In this document: positions 9,000 through 19,250 of the stretch, one piece after another
How the letters are laid out: each line of letters opens with the position of its first letter
Numbering within the stretch: position 1 is the first letter of the stretch
Assembly (NCBI GenBank): GCA_964035575.1
Contig: OZ037868.1
Location: 744,001-808,000 of the forward strand
Source of the DNA: Rhynchopus sp. YZ270_cl-10
Lineage: Eukaryota > Euglenozoa > Diplonemea > Diplonemida > Diplonemidae
Direction: 5' to 3'
Length of the DNA: 64,000 nt
Position numbers and translations under genes: made by a program
The notes under the pieces: model-generated
Databases searched by the model: none
Told to the model about the DNA's origin: nothing
The model's input: only the letters and a program-made list of their open reading frames with translations

Positions 9000-11885
9000 T
9001 CACTCCCCATCCCCCTTCCCACATACCGGACGCGAACTCTCTTTGGGTGGCGATGCTGAATTTGGTGGTTGCTTTACTGCCGACTTTGTTGGGGTGTTTT
9101 GCACATGCACCGGTGCCCCCTGCCCTGGGGCGGGAACGCTCTGTCCATGCGCTATGGGTTGGTGCACCTTGACGCCTACCGATGCTGTAGGCGGGACGGA
9201 GGCGGCCTTTGCGTGCACGACACTGGGCGACTTTATTTGGGGCGGTGCGCCTGGCGATTTGATGTGCGGTGCACCACCACTTCCACCACCACCAACCGGC
9301 GACAAATGCGGGGGCTGCTTCTTGGACAACGTCGGCGACGGCGCTGCGACACTCCCTCCAGATGGAGACGCCTGCTTGCTCATCTGCGCAGGCGGAGGCG
9401 ACGCCACAGCACTGTGCGCAGCCAGCTTCGACAACGGCACACCCCTCCCCCCACCAGGCGCGCCCACCGCATTCAACACTCCCTTCGCCGCAACCGAACG
9501 CGGCGCCACAGCAGGACTACCTCCCGCAGAGGTACCAGGGGAGGCGAGAAGCTTTTTCTTAAGATCCTCCATAGCCCTATGGGTCTTTGCGTGGAGCGCG
9601 CCTGCATCGGCACCAGGTTGGACCACCGATGCTGTCGCTGCGGCAGCTATCAACCGAGGAGGCGGTGGTGCCAGCTGCCTGCTTGGCACCATGGAGACCT
9701 GCTCTGGAGACCGCACCTCGTCTTCATCGGTGTGGAAATCATCGCTGTCGTCATCATCTGCAAGAACAAACCCACCTACATTCGATTGAATCGGTTTAAT
9801 CGCATGCGGTACAGGGATATGCGCCGATCCTTTAACAGGAACCGGGCGGACCTGCTCTTGCAAAGGCCGTCCCCTCCCTGTTGGAACCGGAACCGGAGCT
9901 GCAGCAGGAATCGGTGTTTCAGAAGGAGACCGGAAGAGCTCATCGTCGTCCTCTGCACCAGACTCGAGCGTCACGACTATGTCAGGCTCTGCTGATATCG
10001 AGACCTTCGGCCCCCTCGCTGGTGGCGTCGGTGCAGGCGCATCTCTACGTGGTGCCGGTGTAGGCGAGGTGTCATCACGCACCCGCAGAATCCCCTTCGA
10101 CCCCTCACGCCGCAGGGACGGTTGCTTCCCTCCCCCAACCGCCGCAGCAGGCGACTGGGAACGGCCAGGGCGTCGCTCGCTTTGGGTAGGGGTCGCAGAG
10201 CTGCTACGGCCGTTTCTGTAGAGGCGGTCTGTGCTTTGCCTGACCTGCTGTGGGGTGAGGGTACGCCGTGTTGGGGTCCCGCTCCGTACTGCACCACGAC
10301 GCGAGGTCTTGCGTGGGTTGTGGATCTTATCAGTATCAGGAAAATGCGTGCACTCCGGATCAGGATGCGCTTCAACAGTCAACTCATGGAAGAGACCGAT
10401 GAAACGCTCCCATTTCATTCTGCTTTCGGGTCCGTATTCGGAAAGGGTGTTCAGCATTTCCTCGAAATCTGTGCGTGGTATCATCTTCTGCCATACGGCA
10501 CGCGGCATTTCTCGGATCTGTTTAATTTTGAGGTCAGATTCCAATGATGATATGATCTGCGAGACTTCGGCCCCTTTAGGTGCAGGCACATCACTGCCTC
10601 CACGGCTTGATGCGTAGACCCGACGCATCCAGCCTACCTCAACTGTTCCTTGTTGTAAACTGCGTCCAACACGCTTTCGAAACTCCCCCTGACTCTGTGA
10701 CGAAGACTTATGCACAGCAACCCTCTGCAGATCCGCCTGCCGTGCCTTCTCTTCAATCCCCTTCTGCTTCTCCCTCCGCGTTGTCGCCTCGAGAAACAGC
10801 TTCTTATAATAGTCTGTTTCAAACTCAGAGTTTGGCGGGCCCCCTGTACTCGGAGGGTTTACTACTGGAGCGAAGGTGCAACGTTGTTGTTCTGTCGTCT
10901 GCCTTTCATCTCTCAGATTCCTCAATCTCCTCGCCCGCGCGCCAGAATCTGAATACAACGAACTGAACACCCGGTTCGGCCGTTCTCGCAAATCTGCGTC
11001 AGCCTCATCCCGCATCGTCGTTGACGGACGGAAGGTGAAGTCCCCTTCACGCGCCTCCCTCTCCCTAGCCGTCTTCGCAGACACCCTTTCACGCGTCATC
11101 CTATCCGTCACGCCCTGAGAGTACAACCTACTCCACACCACCCCGCCGTTTCCTCGCGAGCCTACACTTTCACTCCGTTTCCGCACTGAATTCGTCCGCA
11201 TGCTCCTTCTTGCAGGCTTCCCCTTTAGCGACGCCTCTGGAGAGGAATAATACAAACTCGGAGGATCCTCAGGGTCCAACGGCGCCACGCGAGGGGAGTA
11301 CTCGAGAACACGGTTCAGAGGTTGTTGCAGTGATGGTGCTCTGGGGGACGCAGGTTTGCGCACCACCTTCCGCTCTGGGGAGGACAAAGCGTTGTACAGA
11401 GTCGAGAGCGCAGCGACAACCTTGGGGGTGGGGGAGGCAGTGCGCTCTCTGGCGGGGCGGACGTTGGAGAGGGAGGAGAGTTTGGTGGAGACAACGACGT
11501 GGCCGGTGGGTTCGGTGTCCAGAGGGGTTAAGGGGGAAGGGGGGACGGAGGCGCGTGGGGGGGATACGGCACGGATCATGGCGTCCTCTTCGCTGCGTTC
11601 GCGGCGGCGGCGGCGGTGTTCTTTGTGGCGTGTTTTGCTGTGCGACCGAGGCGAGGCTTCTGAGTCACGACGTCGTCTCCTTCGGCGTTCTGTGCTGTCG
11701 TGGCGGTTGGTGTTGTTGTCCGCATGCGATTCGTCACGTCTCCGTCGTCGTCGGTGGTGGTGTCTCTCGCTCTTCTCTCGAGACGCATGTGCCTCTTCAT
11801 CACTACTCAACCACGCCAACAACTGACTCACCAACTCCTTCTTCTTTTTCTCACTCAAATTAGACAAATCATTTGCTTCACCCAT
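9000..11885 (-). CDS. Large basic, low-complexity protein with RLY...FTFxP modules, likely cytoskeletal/flagellar
   Basis: 961 codons from ATG at 11885 with no interruption. The N-terminus (residues 1-100) is very rich in Arg, His and Ser. Residues 253-287 read RLY ... REREAREGDFTFRP, and 309-340 read SLY ... ERQ...CTFAP. Such repeats are typical of large cytoskeleton- or flagellum-associated proteins of protists. A folded helical patch follows (about 430-510, SQIISSLESDLKIKQIREM...), then ~400 residues of Pro/Ser/Ala-rich disorder. At the 3' end the frame reads ...SSRP and then a donor-like GTATGTGG. A matching acceptor (TTTTTGCAG) at 8839-8842 opens an in-phase frame to a stop at 8536, so a second exon at 8838-8536 is possible. 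Otherwise the protein ends at 9000. Function is inference from motif style. Confidence 0.8.
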   Translation of the reverse strand: MGEANDLSNLSEKKKKELVSQLLAWLSSDEEAHASREKSERHHHRRRRRRDESHADNNTNRHDSTERRRRRRRDSEASPRSHSKTRHKEHRRRRRERSEEDAMIRAVSPPRASVPPSPLTPLDTEPTGHVVVSTKLSSLSNVRPARERTASPTPKVVAALSTLYNALSSPERKVVRKPASPRAPSLQQPLNRVLEYSPRVAPLDPEDPPSLYYSSPEASLKGKPARRSMRTNSVRKRSESVGSRGNGGVVWSRLYSQGVTDRMTRERVSAKTAREREAREGDFTFRPSTTMRDEADADLRERPNRVFSSLYSDSGARARRLRNLRDERQTTEQQRCTFAPVVNPPSTGGPPNSEFETDYYKKLFLEATTRREKQKGIEEKARQADLQRVAVHKSSSQSQGEFRKRVGRSLQQGTVEVGWMRRVYASSRGGSDVPAPKGAEVSQIISSLESDLKIKQIREMPRAVWQKMIPRTDFEEMLNTLSEYGPESRMKWERFIGLFHELTVEAHPDPECTHFPDTDKIHNPRKTSRRGAVRSGTPTRRTLTPQQVRQSTDRLYRNGRSSSATPTQSERRPGRSQSPAAAVGGGKQPSLRREGSKGILRVRDDTSPTPAPRRDAPAPTPPARGPKVSISAEPDIVVTLESGAEDDDELFRSPSETPIPAAAPVPVPTGRGRPLQEQVRPVPVKGSAHIPVPHAIKPIQSNVGGFVLADDDDSDDFHTDEDEVRSPEQVSMVPSRQLAPPPPRLIAAAATASVVQPGADAGALHAKTHRAMEDLKKKLLASPGTSAGGSPAVAPRSVAAKGVLNAVGAPGGGRGVPLSKLAAHSAVASPPPAQMSKQASPSGGSVAAPSPTLSKKQPPHLSPVGGGGSGGAPHIKSPGAPPQIKSPSVVHAKAASVPPTASVGVKVHQPIAHGQSVPAPGQGAPVHVQNTPTKSAVKQPPNSASPPKESSRPVCGKGDGE

Positions 11886-12950
11886 TTTTTGAAGAGGGGG
11901 AGGAGGGAGGGAAGGGGGGAAAGGGGGGGTTTTGGGGAAAGAGAGAGGAGAAAAAAATGCGGGAACTACACGGTTGGTGCACTCACGAAGTAGGCATCAA
12001 AATAAGGGGTGAGGAGGGTGTATCTAAGGGAAAGGGGGAGTTGGGGTCCTGGGGGGGTGGTGGTGGGAATTGAAGGCGAAGGTGTGTGAAGGAATGGTGT
12101 CAAACTCCCCACCTGACTGGTGTCTCCAAACGAGGGCTCACTAGCTAATTCAAGTTTGTCGCTGGAATCGGAAAACCTTAAGACCCCATGATAGAGGTTG
12201 GTTGAAGCCAATCTACAAAAATGTGCAACACAGCGAAGCTAATCATTATGGAGGGAGGGAAGGGGTTTTGAGAACCCATTCGGACGAGAACCGTTTCAGA
12301 TGTGTATTGTCAGGATTAAACAAACAATCCCCCCGATTTTTTTTTCCACCTTCCAGATTGTCCTTCCGTGATGCCTAGTAATTTTCCCCCCCTAATTCAT
12401 CCCTTTTGTCACGTTCATGTTTTGTTGTATTTTTTCCCTTTTTTTTGTAGTAGTTTCAAAAGCTGTTTAATGTCAGCTAATTGCTTTTTTTTTTTTTTTG
12501 TTGTTTTATGTCATAAAAATACGATGCCTTTTCCAATTTTTTTGTATTTTTAAAGATGGATACCTGGGGTTGGGTTTGATTGGAATACTGGTTCTCGTAT
12601 CATTTCTCTGTGCACAACATTTTTTATTCAAAAGAATTGAACTATTTTTTTAATATTTTTCCATCAAAAAGTTTTGCCGGGGAAACAAAAGAAAACCACA
12701 TAAAACTAAAAAAAAAGTACGCAGAAACTACTCTGAGATGAACTACCACCAAACAAACAAAAAAACCAAAAAAAAAAAAGACACACAATGCAATGATAGA
12801 AGCAAGTAATACCTGGGCAAGAGTAATGCATTACCTGTTTCAGAAATACTTTTTTTTTTTTTGGATGCCTAAACCCACCACGAAGCTACGTTTCTGATGG
12901 ATTACCCTTTATCCTTTTTTGTCGCTTTTTTTTTATCATTTTTGTGGGGT
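11886..12950. other. Intergenic stretch, no gene seen
   Basis: Purine-rich (G/A) upstream of the 961-codon gene on the plus strand, which is a pyrimidine tract in the sense of the gene, as expected near a splice acceptor. The rest is AT-rich with T and A runs. Confidence 0.5.
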
Positions 12951-14789
12951 TTACTGCTGCTTGCAGTCTTGCTGGGGCTCGTCTCCTCCCTTGGCTGCTC
13001 CCTTGCCCTTCTTGCGCTTCTGCTGGGGTTCGTCGTCAGAGTCGTCGTCATCGTCAGAGATGTCCTCACCCTCCTCGTCAGAGGACACGTCGTCGTCTTC
13101 CTCATGTTCGTTACAGAAGTACTCCACTGCCTTAGGGATGATCGACTCCTTGATCATCATACCGAATTCGAAGTCACCCTCCTTCTGTGCATGGAGTGGG
13201 GGGTGGTTTAAAGTTTGTTTGTTTGTATGTTTGTTTTTTTTGTTTGTTTTGAAAACTTGGTTGTATTAGTGTAGACACCCGAGGATGAACTCCACTATAT
13301 TTTTTTTTTTTGTTTTTATTTTTGCTTCTCTGTTTGTTTTGTATTGTATTTAACTGTAGTTGTAAAAGAGAAAAGTTGATAAAGGAGGGCAACCCTGGAA
13401 GGACAAATGTAAAGAAAAGTTTTGTAAGATGAACCTGAAGGATCTGTGAAGTCGCTTTGATCATAATCGGTGTGACTTCTTGCATAATGTTGTAGATAAT
13501 AGTAGGGATAGGGGGGCGATGTACCTTCTGCTCGTCTTCGTCCTCCTCCTCCTCAAACTCCGCGAAGAAGTGGAAGAAGGAGCTGCGTGGCACCATCTGG
13601 ACCTGCCCCTTGTCGCTGCCCTTCTTCTTCTTCTTCTTCTTCTCCTGGGTGAGATCCTTTCCTGCGAGCCAGTTGATTTCGTCTCCGTGGATCTCCTCCA
13701 CGTCAACGTCCCCGTCGTGCGATGTGAGCTTGTACGACTTGATCAGTCTTGTGTTCGAGAAGTACTCGTTCTTCGAGAAGTCGAAGAACAGACGGAACCC
13801 TCCTGCGTCCTCTTCCGAGCTGATGTTTGTCAGGTGACCCAGCAGCTCCACGTCCCATTCCTCGATCATATCCTGTATGTCGCATTGTATTTTAATTTCT
13901 CGAAATAAAGGTTTGTACGAAGTAGGATGTGCTTCACTAAATTAGTCTCAAGCTCCACTTTTAAAAAAATGGCTATATCACTCTCTATGTCTAATAAACA
14001 CTTCGTGTTGAAGAAGAAAAAATATGCGGTTGTATGTTGTGGAGGGGGTTGCATATACCTGCTCGCTGAGTGCGTTCTCGAGAACGGTTCCCCAGAAGTT
14101 GGGGATTCCCTTCTTCACCTCCTCGTCGTTGACTGTGGTCGGCACGGTCATCTCCACTGTCTCACCCTCCTCCGCAAGGTTGCGTGCCTTCTTGAGCATA
14201 AAGTCGCCACCCTCCTTCACCATCTCAGAGGTGACTGCCACCTCTCCTGCAATGATCTTCGACCGTTCTTCGAACAGCGGCTGTAAAAAATAAAAAGTGT
14301 GTTGTGAAAATGTAGTTGCAAAAATTACCTCTTGTACACCATCGTGCACATCTCCATTTATTGAAATATGTGGGTTGGGCAAAGGATGTGCACTATAGTG
14401 CAATAGCGAAAAAAGAGCAGATGGTGTGGCTGAAAGGGGGTGGATTCGCACTATTCCGCACTTTTTGCACCCCATTCAGTGACACCAATAGAGTAAACGT
14501 TTTGTTCAGTTGAAAAGGGGTGTGGAAATTGTAAAAGATGAAATGGTGAGAAATGGTTGCAGTCCAATGTGAGGTGGGGTGCTACCTTGAAGAGCTCCGT
14601 GTACTTCTCCATCAATGCTGTGGTTTCCTTCTCGCATTCGTCTCTCAGCACCTTGGCGTCCTGCTCGAACCCAAGCAGGGCATGTGTTCTCCCCTGCACC
14701 TTGGGGGGGAGGTTTTTCAAGAACTTCTTGTGCGTGTCCGGGTCAGCGATCTTCAGCATGTGCTGCATGTCGATACCATCAAAATCCAT
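12951..14789 (-). CDS. NAP1: Nucleosome assembly protein, NAP family (four exons)
   Basis: NAP proteins are histone chaperones that shuttle and deposit H2A-H2B. Exons on the minus strand are 14789-14586, 14280-14059, 13872-13525 and 13184-12951, all phase 0. Donors are GTAGCA, GTATAT and GTACAT; acceptors are TTTACAG, CATACAG and TGCACAG. The 335-residue product has the family landmarks in order: the helix ending EKYTELFK-PLFEERSKII, then KGIPNFWGTVLENALSEQ, EWDVELLGHLTNI, GFRLFFDFSKNEYFSNT, SFFHFFAEFEEEEDEDEQK and KESIIPKAVEYF. A long Asp/Glu tail follows, with a basic KRKKGKG cluster that may be a nuclear signal. Introns are 305, 186 and 340 nt. The first contains a 66-bp MITE-like copy (14422-14487) and the last a family B stem-loop (13249-13302). 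Another family B copy (14815-14862) lies just upstream of the ATG. The identification is secure. Confidence 0.93.
14422..14487. mobile_element. Decayed MITE of the TGGTG...CACCA family inside a NAP intron
   Basis: Starts TGGTGTGGCTGAAAG and ends ATTCAGTGACACCA. The 5-bp flanks (GCAGA, ATAGA) agree at three positions. It resembles the copy at 31022-31098 in its 'tcgcac...gcactttttgcacccc' interior. Confidence 0.55.
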
Positions 14790-15893
14790 CTTGATAACTG
14801 TGTGTTCTGTTTTTTTTGAAAACTTGGTTGTATTAGTGACACCCGAGGATGTGCTTCTCTATTTTCCTTTTCTTTGGTAAATTGTTGGAGGATATAGTGT
14901 TGCGACAGTTGTTGCAATCTTCACTTTTGTTGTAATGCTTTTCTTAAAAAGAGGGGAGAGAAAAGAGGGAGGAGGAGAGGAGAAAAAAGACGGAGGGGAG
15001 GGAGTTGCGATTTAGGCCGGTCGATTTTTGTTGTTTAGGAAATTTTCTTTTTCTTGTTTTCCTGTACATCGCTATTTGTTGTTGTTGTTGTATCGACAAA
15101 AGCGCCGAAGCATATTGCGTAATATACAGAACACCCCTCCCCGACAGTGTGTTTTTTTTTTTTTTCTCTTTTCCTCTTCATCTTTTTGCTTTTTTGCTTT
15201 TTTCCCCCAAAAAAATGCTTATGGATAGCCGTACCTTGGTGCAACTATCACAATCTTGAAAACACTTGTCAAGAAAAAAAGGGAGTAGGGACGGAAGGGG
15301 GTTCGGAATAGAAAAAAACGTTGGGGAGCGAGACAAGTTAAAAATAAAATAAAAATGGGGCGGGGGAGGAGGAGGAGGTCGATTGCTTGGTTGTAATCCT
15401 GTTATGTGTAAAAAAAAAACAAAAAAAATATCCCCTCTTCCCCTTCCCCCTTTTCCTCCTTCTATTTACCTGTACCAAGCCAAAGTGAACATTGTTTTTT
15501 TCCCTGAAGAAGAAGAGACAAAAGAACCAAGACTTAAGAAGAACAAATGATACAGGGAAAAAATGAACACTTTTTTTTAGCGATTTTTGGTGCAGATAGA
15601 TTACAATAAAATAAGAGAGGTTGAAAAGTGAAAACGCCCCCCCCCCACCCGGACGAACGGGGGGGAAACGCAGGCACTACTTCTCTGTGGGTTATCGAAC
15701 CCCTCTAACAGTCACCTTGACACATCATTCGAGGCGATGAGTGCAACACCCACCAAACCAAGACATTTTGCAACCAAAAGCAACAGCAAGGGGGGAGAGA
15801 AAAAAAAATCTGGGTTGGAAGAAGAAAGGGAGTATCGGGGGGTGGGTGGGATGGCGTGCGTTGAACGTTGTGTAAAATAAAAAAAAAATAATT
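14790..15893. other. Intergenic repeat-bearing stretch
   Basis: Family B stem-loop at 14815-14862, family C at 14876-14928, a possible diverged family D at 15085-15130 and family E at 15616-15676. The remainder is A- and T-rich. No gene supported. Confidence 0.5.
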
Positions 15894-17244
15894 ATACATA
15901 GCGCTCTAATTAGACTCCAACTAGATAATTAGAGTCGGCAGTTAGAGTATAATTAGAGTCTTTAAAACTCTAACTGAACTCTAATACTCTAACTGGACTC
16001 TAATTAGACTCTAATTAGAGTCTTATAATAGGGTCAATAAGAGGGGCACATCAACCAATGCTATAGCCATAAACCCAGGGAGCATAGCCAGTGCAAGAAA
16101 TTCGATTTTGTAATCCAGAACGTCTGTTTTCTGCTTGCAGAGGACTAGATACAAGAAAATATTGTTTGTTCCCCCAGAAAACCAGTGCACAATTCACACT
16201 GGTCTTGTTGCCTTTTTAGCACAGGAATTTTGGCCCAGGGCATGATCACTTGAAGCATGGCACTTTAGTGTGCATGGGGTAGGGTGTTGTTTGTTATGAA
16301 TTCTCTTTGTTATAACATCTAAGTCAATCGCGGGTGGTGGTTTAGCGCGAGGCTTGGATCTCTCCTGGGTTCATAAGTAGTTATTTCTGCGGATGAAATG
16401 AACGTATACTCATAGATTTCCCGTCGACACAACCTTTGATACTGGGATTATCCCCTTCGACCCCTTAGTGGTAGTTAAACTCGATTGACATTTACATTCC
16501 TAGAGATGAAAGAACAAGACAACACTTCTGTACCCGCGCATCAAAATTGTGGAAAACTTTGCACCCCAAACATCCTCAATAACGCCCGCCAAAAGGCGCC
16601 CCTTGTTACTGGGAGTTGGTTCTCATGTTTGTTACCTGCACAGCAGGAATTCCTCTGAGTCCAACGCTGTTTGGCCTGTCTGCGGCATTGCACCCGAAGG
16701 TGCACGAAGAGTTTTTGCGGTGTCGCATTCCCTCATGTGTGGGTCACTCACACTTGAGGGCATGTGCCACTGCGGGTCCGGGTACCCATAGCTGAGAATA
16801 AGCCGGGTCCCGAGTCCCGGGTACTAGGTACAGTAGGACTTGGACTAGGCCCCCACCCTCCCGCGACCGGGTCCCCGACCCGCTTTCAGGCGGACCCACA
16901 GCGCCTTCACATAGTTGTGTCCCAGTCCGGCTGAGAATAACCGGGTCCCGGGTCCCCAAGTCTTATTCTCAGCTATGTGGGCACCTGGACACCTGGGTCC
17001 TACAGAGGAACCTTAGGGGAACCAGTTCCTTAAGGCGTTTGCACCTACAAGAAGCCTGTTGTTTTACTCTAATTAGACTATAATTAGAGTGTAGTTAGAG
17101 TCTAATTATGCTCTAACTGCGCTCTAATTATAGTCTAATTGAAGAAAAGCGACTCTAATTATACTCTAACTGGACTCTAACTGACTTGACCCAAAATCCC
17201 AGACTCTAATTATACCCTAACACTCTAATTGGAGCGCTATGTAT
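15894..17244. mobile_element. 1.35-kb TIR element with 8-bp target duplication and an RNA-like core
   Basis: The ends are ATACATAGCGCTC and its complement GAGCGCTATGTAT. The 8-bp sequence AAATAATT flanks both sides (15886-15893, 17245-17252). Subterminal regions (about 15901-16025 and 17064-17235) are dense in CTCTAATTAGA-type motifs in both orientations, the kind of subterminal repeats transposases bind. An 8-bp duplication fits hAT-type insertion, but AT-rich flanks limit certainty. The interior from about 16060 to 16765 is the conserved core shared with 48597-49330. Further right, 16790-16975 has CCGGGTCCCGGGTACC-type repeats. No protein-coding frame. Confidence 0.75.
16060..16765 (+). ncRNA. 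Candidate structured RNA-like core, copy 1
   Basis: Long blocks are nearly identical to 48597-49330, separated by segments that differ in ways that keep local stems. For example GTTTTCTGC-TT-GCAGAGGAC here is a continuous stem (with U-G pairs), and its counterpart in copy 2 differs at paired positions but still folds. CCTGC-ACA-GCAGG and GCACC-CGAA-GGTGC are further hairpins. No open frame is conserved between copies. Strand is unknown; I give plus for convenience. It is not a recognisable rRNA, RNase P or group I intron. Confidence 0.4.
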
Positions 17245-17666
17245 AAATAATTGTTTCATATACTAACTATTCTACTGAATAGATGGTATAAAAAAATAAC
17301 AAAAAAGGGGGGTACTTGAAATACAACAGCCCTCTCTGTGACAGTCCTGCTGAATCGGGTAGACCCCGACCATGCAGTCCTACATCCATTTCGTGGTTTA
17401 CATCGTAAAAAAAAGAGAGAAAAATGGTAAAGATGAATCTCAGTTACCTTGCCAAAGAAAAGAGGAAAAAAAAGGAAGAAAGGGTGAACGATGAATATGC
17501 CTCGCGTACATACACATCTTTAAAAAAAAAAAATGGTTTTTGATTTATGACTGTAACATTTTCCTCCCCCATCATTTTGCTGCACCTCCAGCACATTGAG
17601 AGGTTAGATACAGTACAGTCTTTTCTTCCTGAGTGACAAAACAAGAAAGAAAATAAAACTTGAAAG

Positions 17667-17696
17667 GTGAATGTGCCTTCTCGCACATACACATCT
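17667..17696 (+). repeat. Stem-loop repeat family G (8 copies)
   Basis: Consensus aaaggtgaa-[stem-loop]-acacatctt, near 17490, 17667, 24180, 24665, 27836, 30603, 47328 and 53938. Stems change together: TGTG-CCTTCTCG-CACA (17670), GTATGC-CTT-GCATAC (53949), TATG-CCTCGCGTA-CATA (17493). Confidence 0.7.
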
Positions 17697-17829
17697 GGAG
17701 AGGTAGAAAAATAGTTTAAGAGAACGAACCTCTCGGGACGAAAGAGAAAAAACTGACCCGTCCCCTTGAAGGCAAGATATCTACGCTTATGTAGTTTATG
17801 CACTTTGGAGAGGAAGAAAAAAAAAAAAA

Positions 17830-18694
17830 TGGTGTGGCTAAATCCAGTACAAAAACAGTACAAAACAACTACAAAAGAAGTACAAAAATTACACTTTATT
17901 TTTGGGGTGTTTTTTGCGAAAAATTATTTCCCTGTATAAACTTTTTGGGGGGTCGGAGTCGGGGGGTCGGGGGAAAATTTTTCTTTTTTGGCCCCCAAAA
18001 AATTGGGGGAAAATTTTTTTTTCTCGATTCTCGGGAGTCCGTGCGTGCTGTGATGGGGTCACTTTGCGCTGAGAAATGAGTATTTTTGACCTAAAATGCA
18101 TGTGTCAGTTTTTACAGGGCATTTTCAGGTTTAGTGTAAAATATGGTCAGCACTTGACCACTGAGGGTAAAGTGCAAAGTAAACGTGGGGGCAGTTTGCA
18201 TAGCTGCGAACTTTGCTGCATGTTGTGACCCCACCATTTTACGGACGGAGCTCGTAGAACCCAATGAGGAGTGAGAAAGAAGAAGGAAGCATGCAGCATG
18301 GCCAACGAAAAAAGTAGCGTACCGTGCGCCTGCGGCGCAAGATTGCAACCCACCCTTTCCCATGACATAGTTCAGCACAAATGTGCAAATATAAGCGCAA
18401 TTTTTTGAAATGTTGCGCACCGTGGCTTCGCCAGAAACTTTCGTTCTAGCAAAATACGTAGGTAAAGTTTAACGGAACTGACGATAATTACCAACGACAG
18501 TGCCAATTTATGTCGACATTTTTCAGAAATGTTGCGTACCGTGGCTTCGCCAGGAACTTTTGGGCCATGACTTGGGGCGATTGGGAAAGTACGAATTGGT
18601 ACCAAAAATAAAAAAAAACCCCTTTTTTGGGTATACAAAAAAAATACAAAAGAAGTACAAAAATTACACTTTATTTTTGGAGTTAGCCACACCA
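17830..18694. mobile_element. 865-bp TIR element of the TGGTG...CACCA family
   Basis: TGGTGTGGCTAA on the left and TTAGCCACACCA on the right, flanked by AAAAA on both sides. A subterminal 'agaagtacaaaaattacac' block lies just inside both ends (17878-17893 and 18651-18670). The interior has the GCGCC-TGC-GGCGC block and a ~120-bp imperfect tandem unit containing 'gttgcgtaccgtggcttcgc', also found at 34853-35115. Confidence 0.7.
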
Positions 18695-19250
18695 AAAAAC
18701 AAAAAAAAAAACTTATTTCATATACTTTCTATTCTACTGAATAGAAGGTATATGGTAGGGTGCAATAAATGGAGAAGAGAAAAAAATGCCCCCAAACCAG
18801 AATAAGTACTTGTCTATAGCAAATTGTTACGGGGGATGTGGTTTTATGGCACTGTGTAGGGAATGGGGGTAAAATCTTTTATTTTTTATTTGAAAATTTG
18901 GTTGTATGTAGTGTAGACACCCGAGGATGAACTCCACTATACTTTTATTTTATTTTTATGTTGTGTCAACAATCGCCTAAAGCACCCACCTTGGTGGGTA
19001 ACACGGCGCTGTATCTCAATGTTGGTCGAAGCCTTTGCTTTTCTTTTTTTGTTGTTGCTTTTTTTTTTTTTGCCTTTTTTTTAATTGCTGTGGTCTTCCC
19101 ACTGTAACCTCGGCGTGTCTTACGTTGTTGTTGTTAGTGTATATATTACATGGGGTCAGTGCGAGCGAGTAGCACTTCTCCTATTTTTTTTGTACCCACC
19201 CCCCGCCTTTCCCCTCTTTGGGGTTTGGGTGCGGCTGGGTCACGATTCTT
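18695..19250. other. Intergenic stretch with stem-loop repeats
   Basis: Family B at 18893-18942 and family D at 18967-19031 (stem CCCACC-TT-GGTGGG). Otherwise T-rich, no gene. Confidence 0.5.

Noticed and set aside
9043-11863. Plus-strand frames up to 308 codons opposite the RLY-repeat gene
   Set aside because: Shadows of a GC-rich minus-strand gene with Arg/Ser/Pro codons; no start context or domain.
16060-16765. Group I intron, because of GAGGACTAGA near 16137
   Set aside because: The P, Q and S elements and a P7-like pairing are not visible; one short similarity is not enough.
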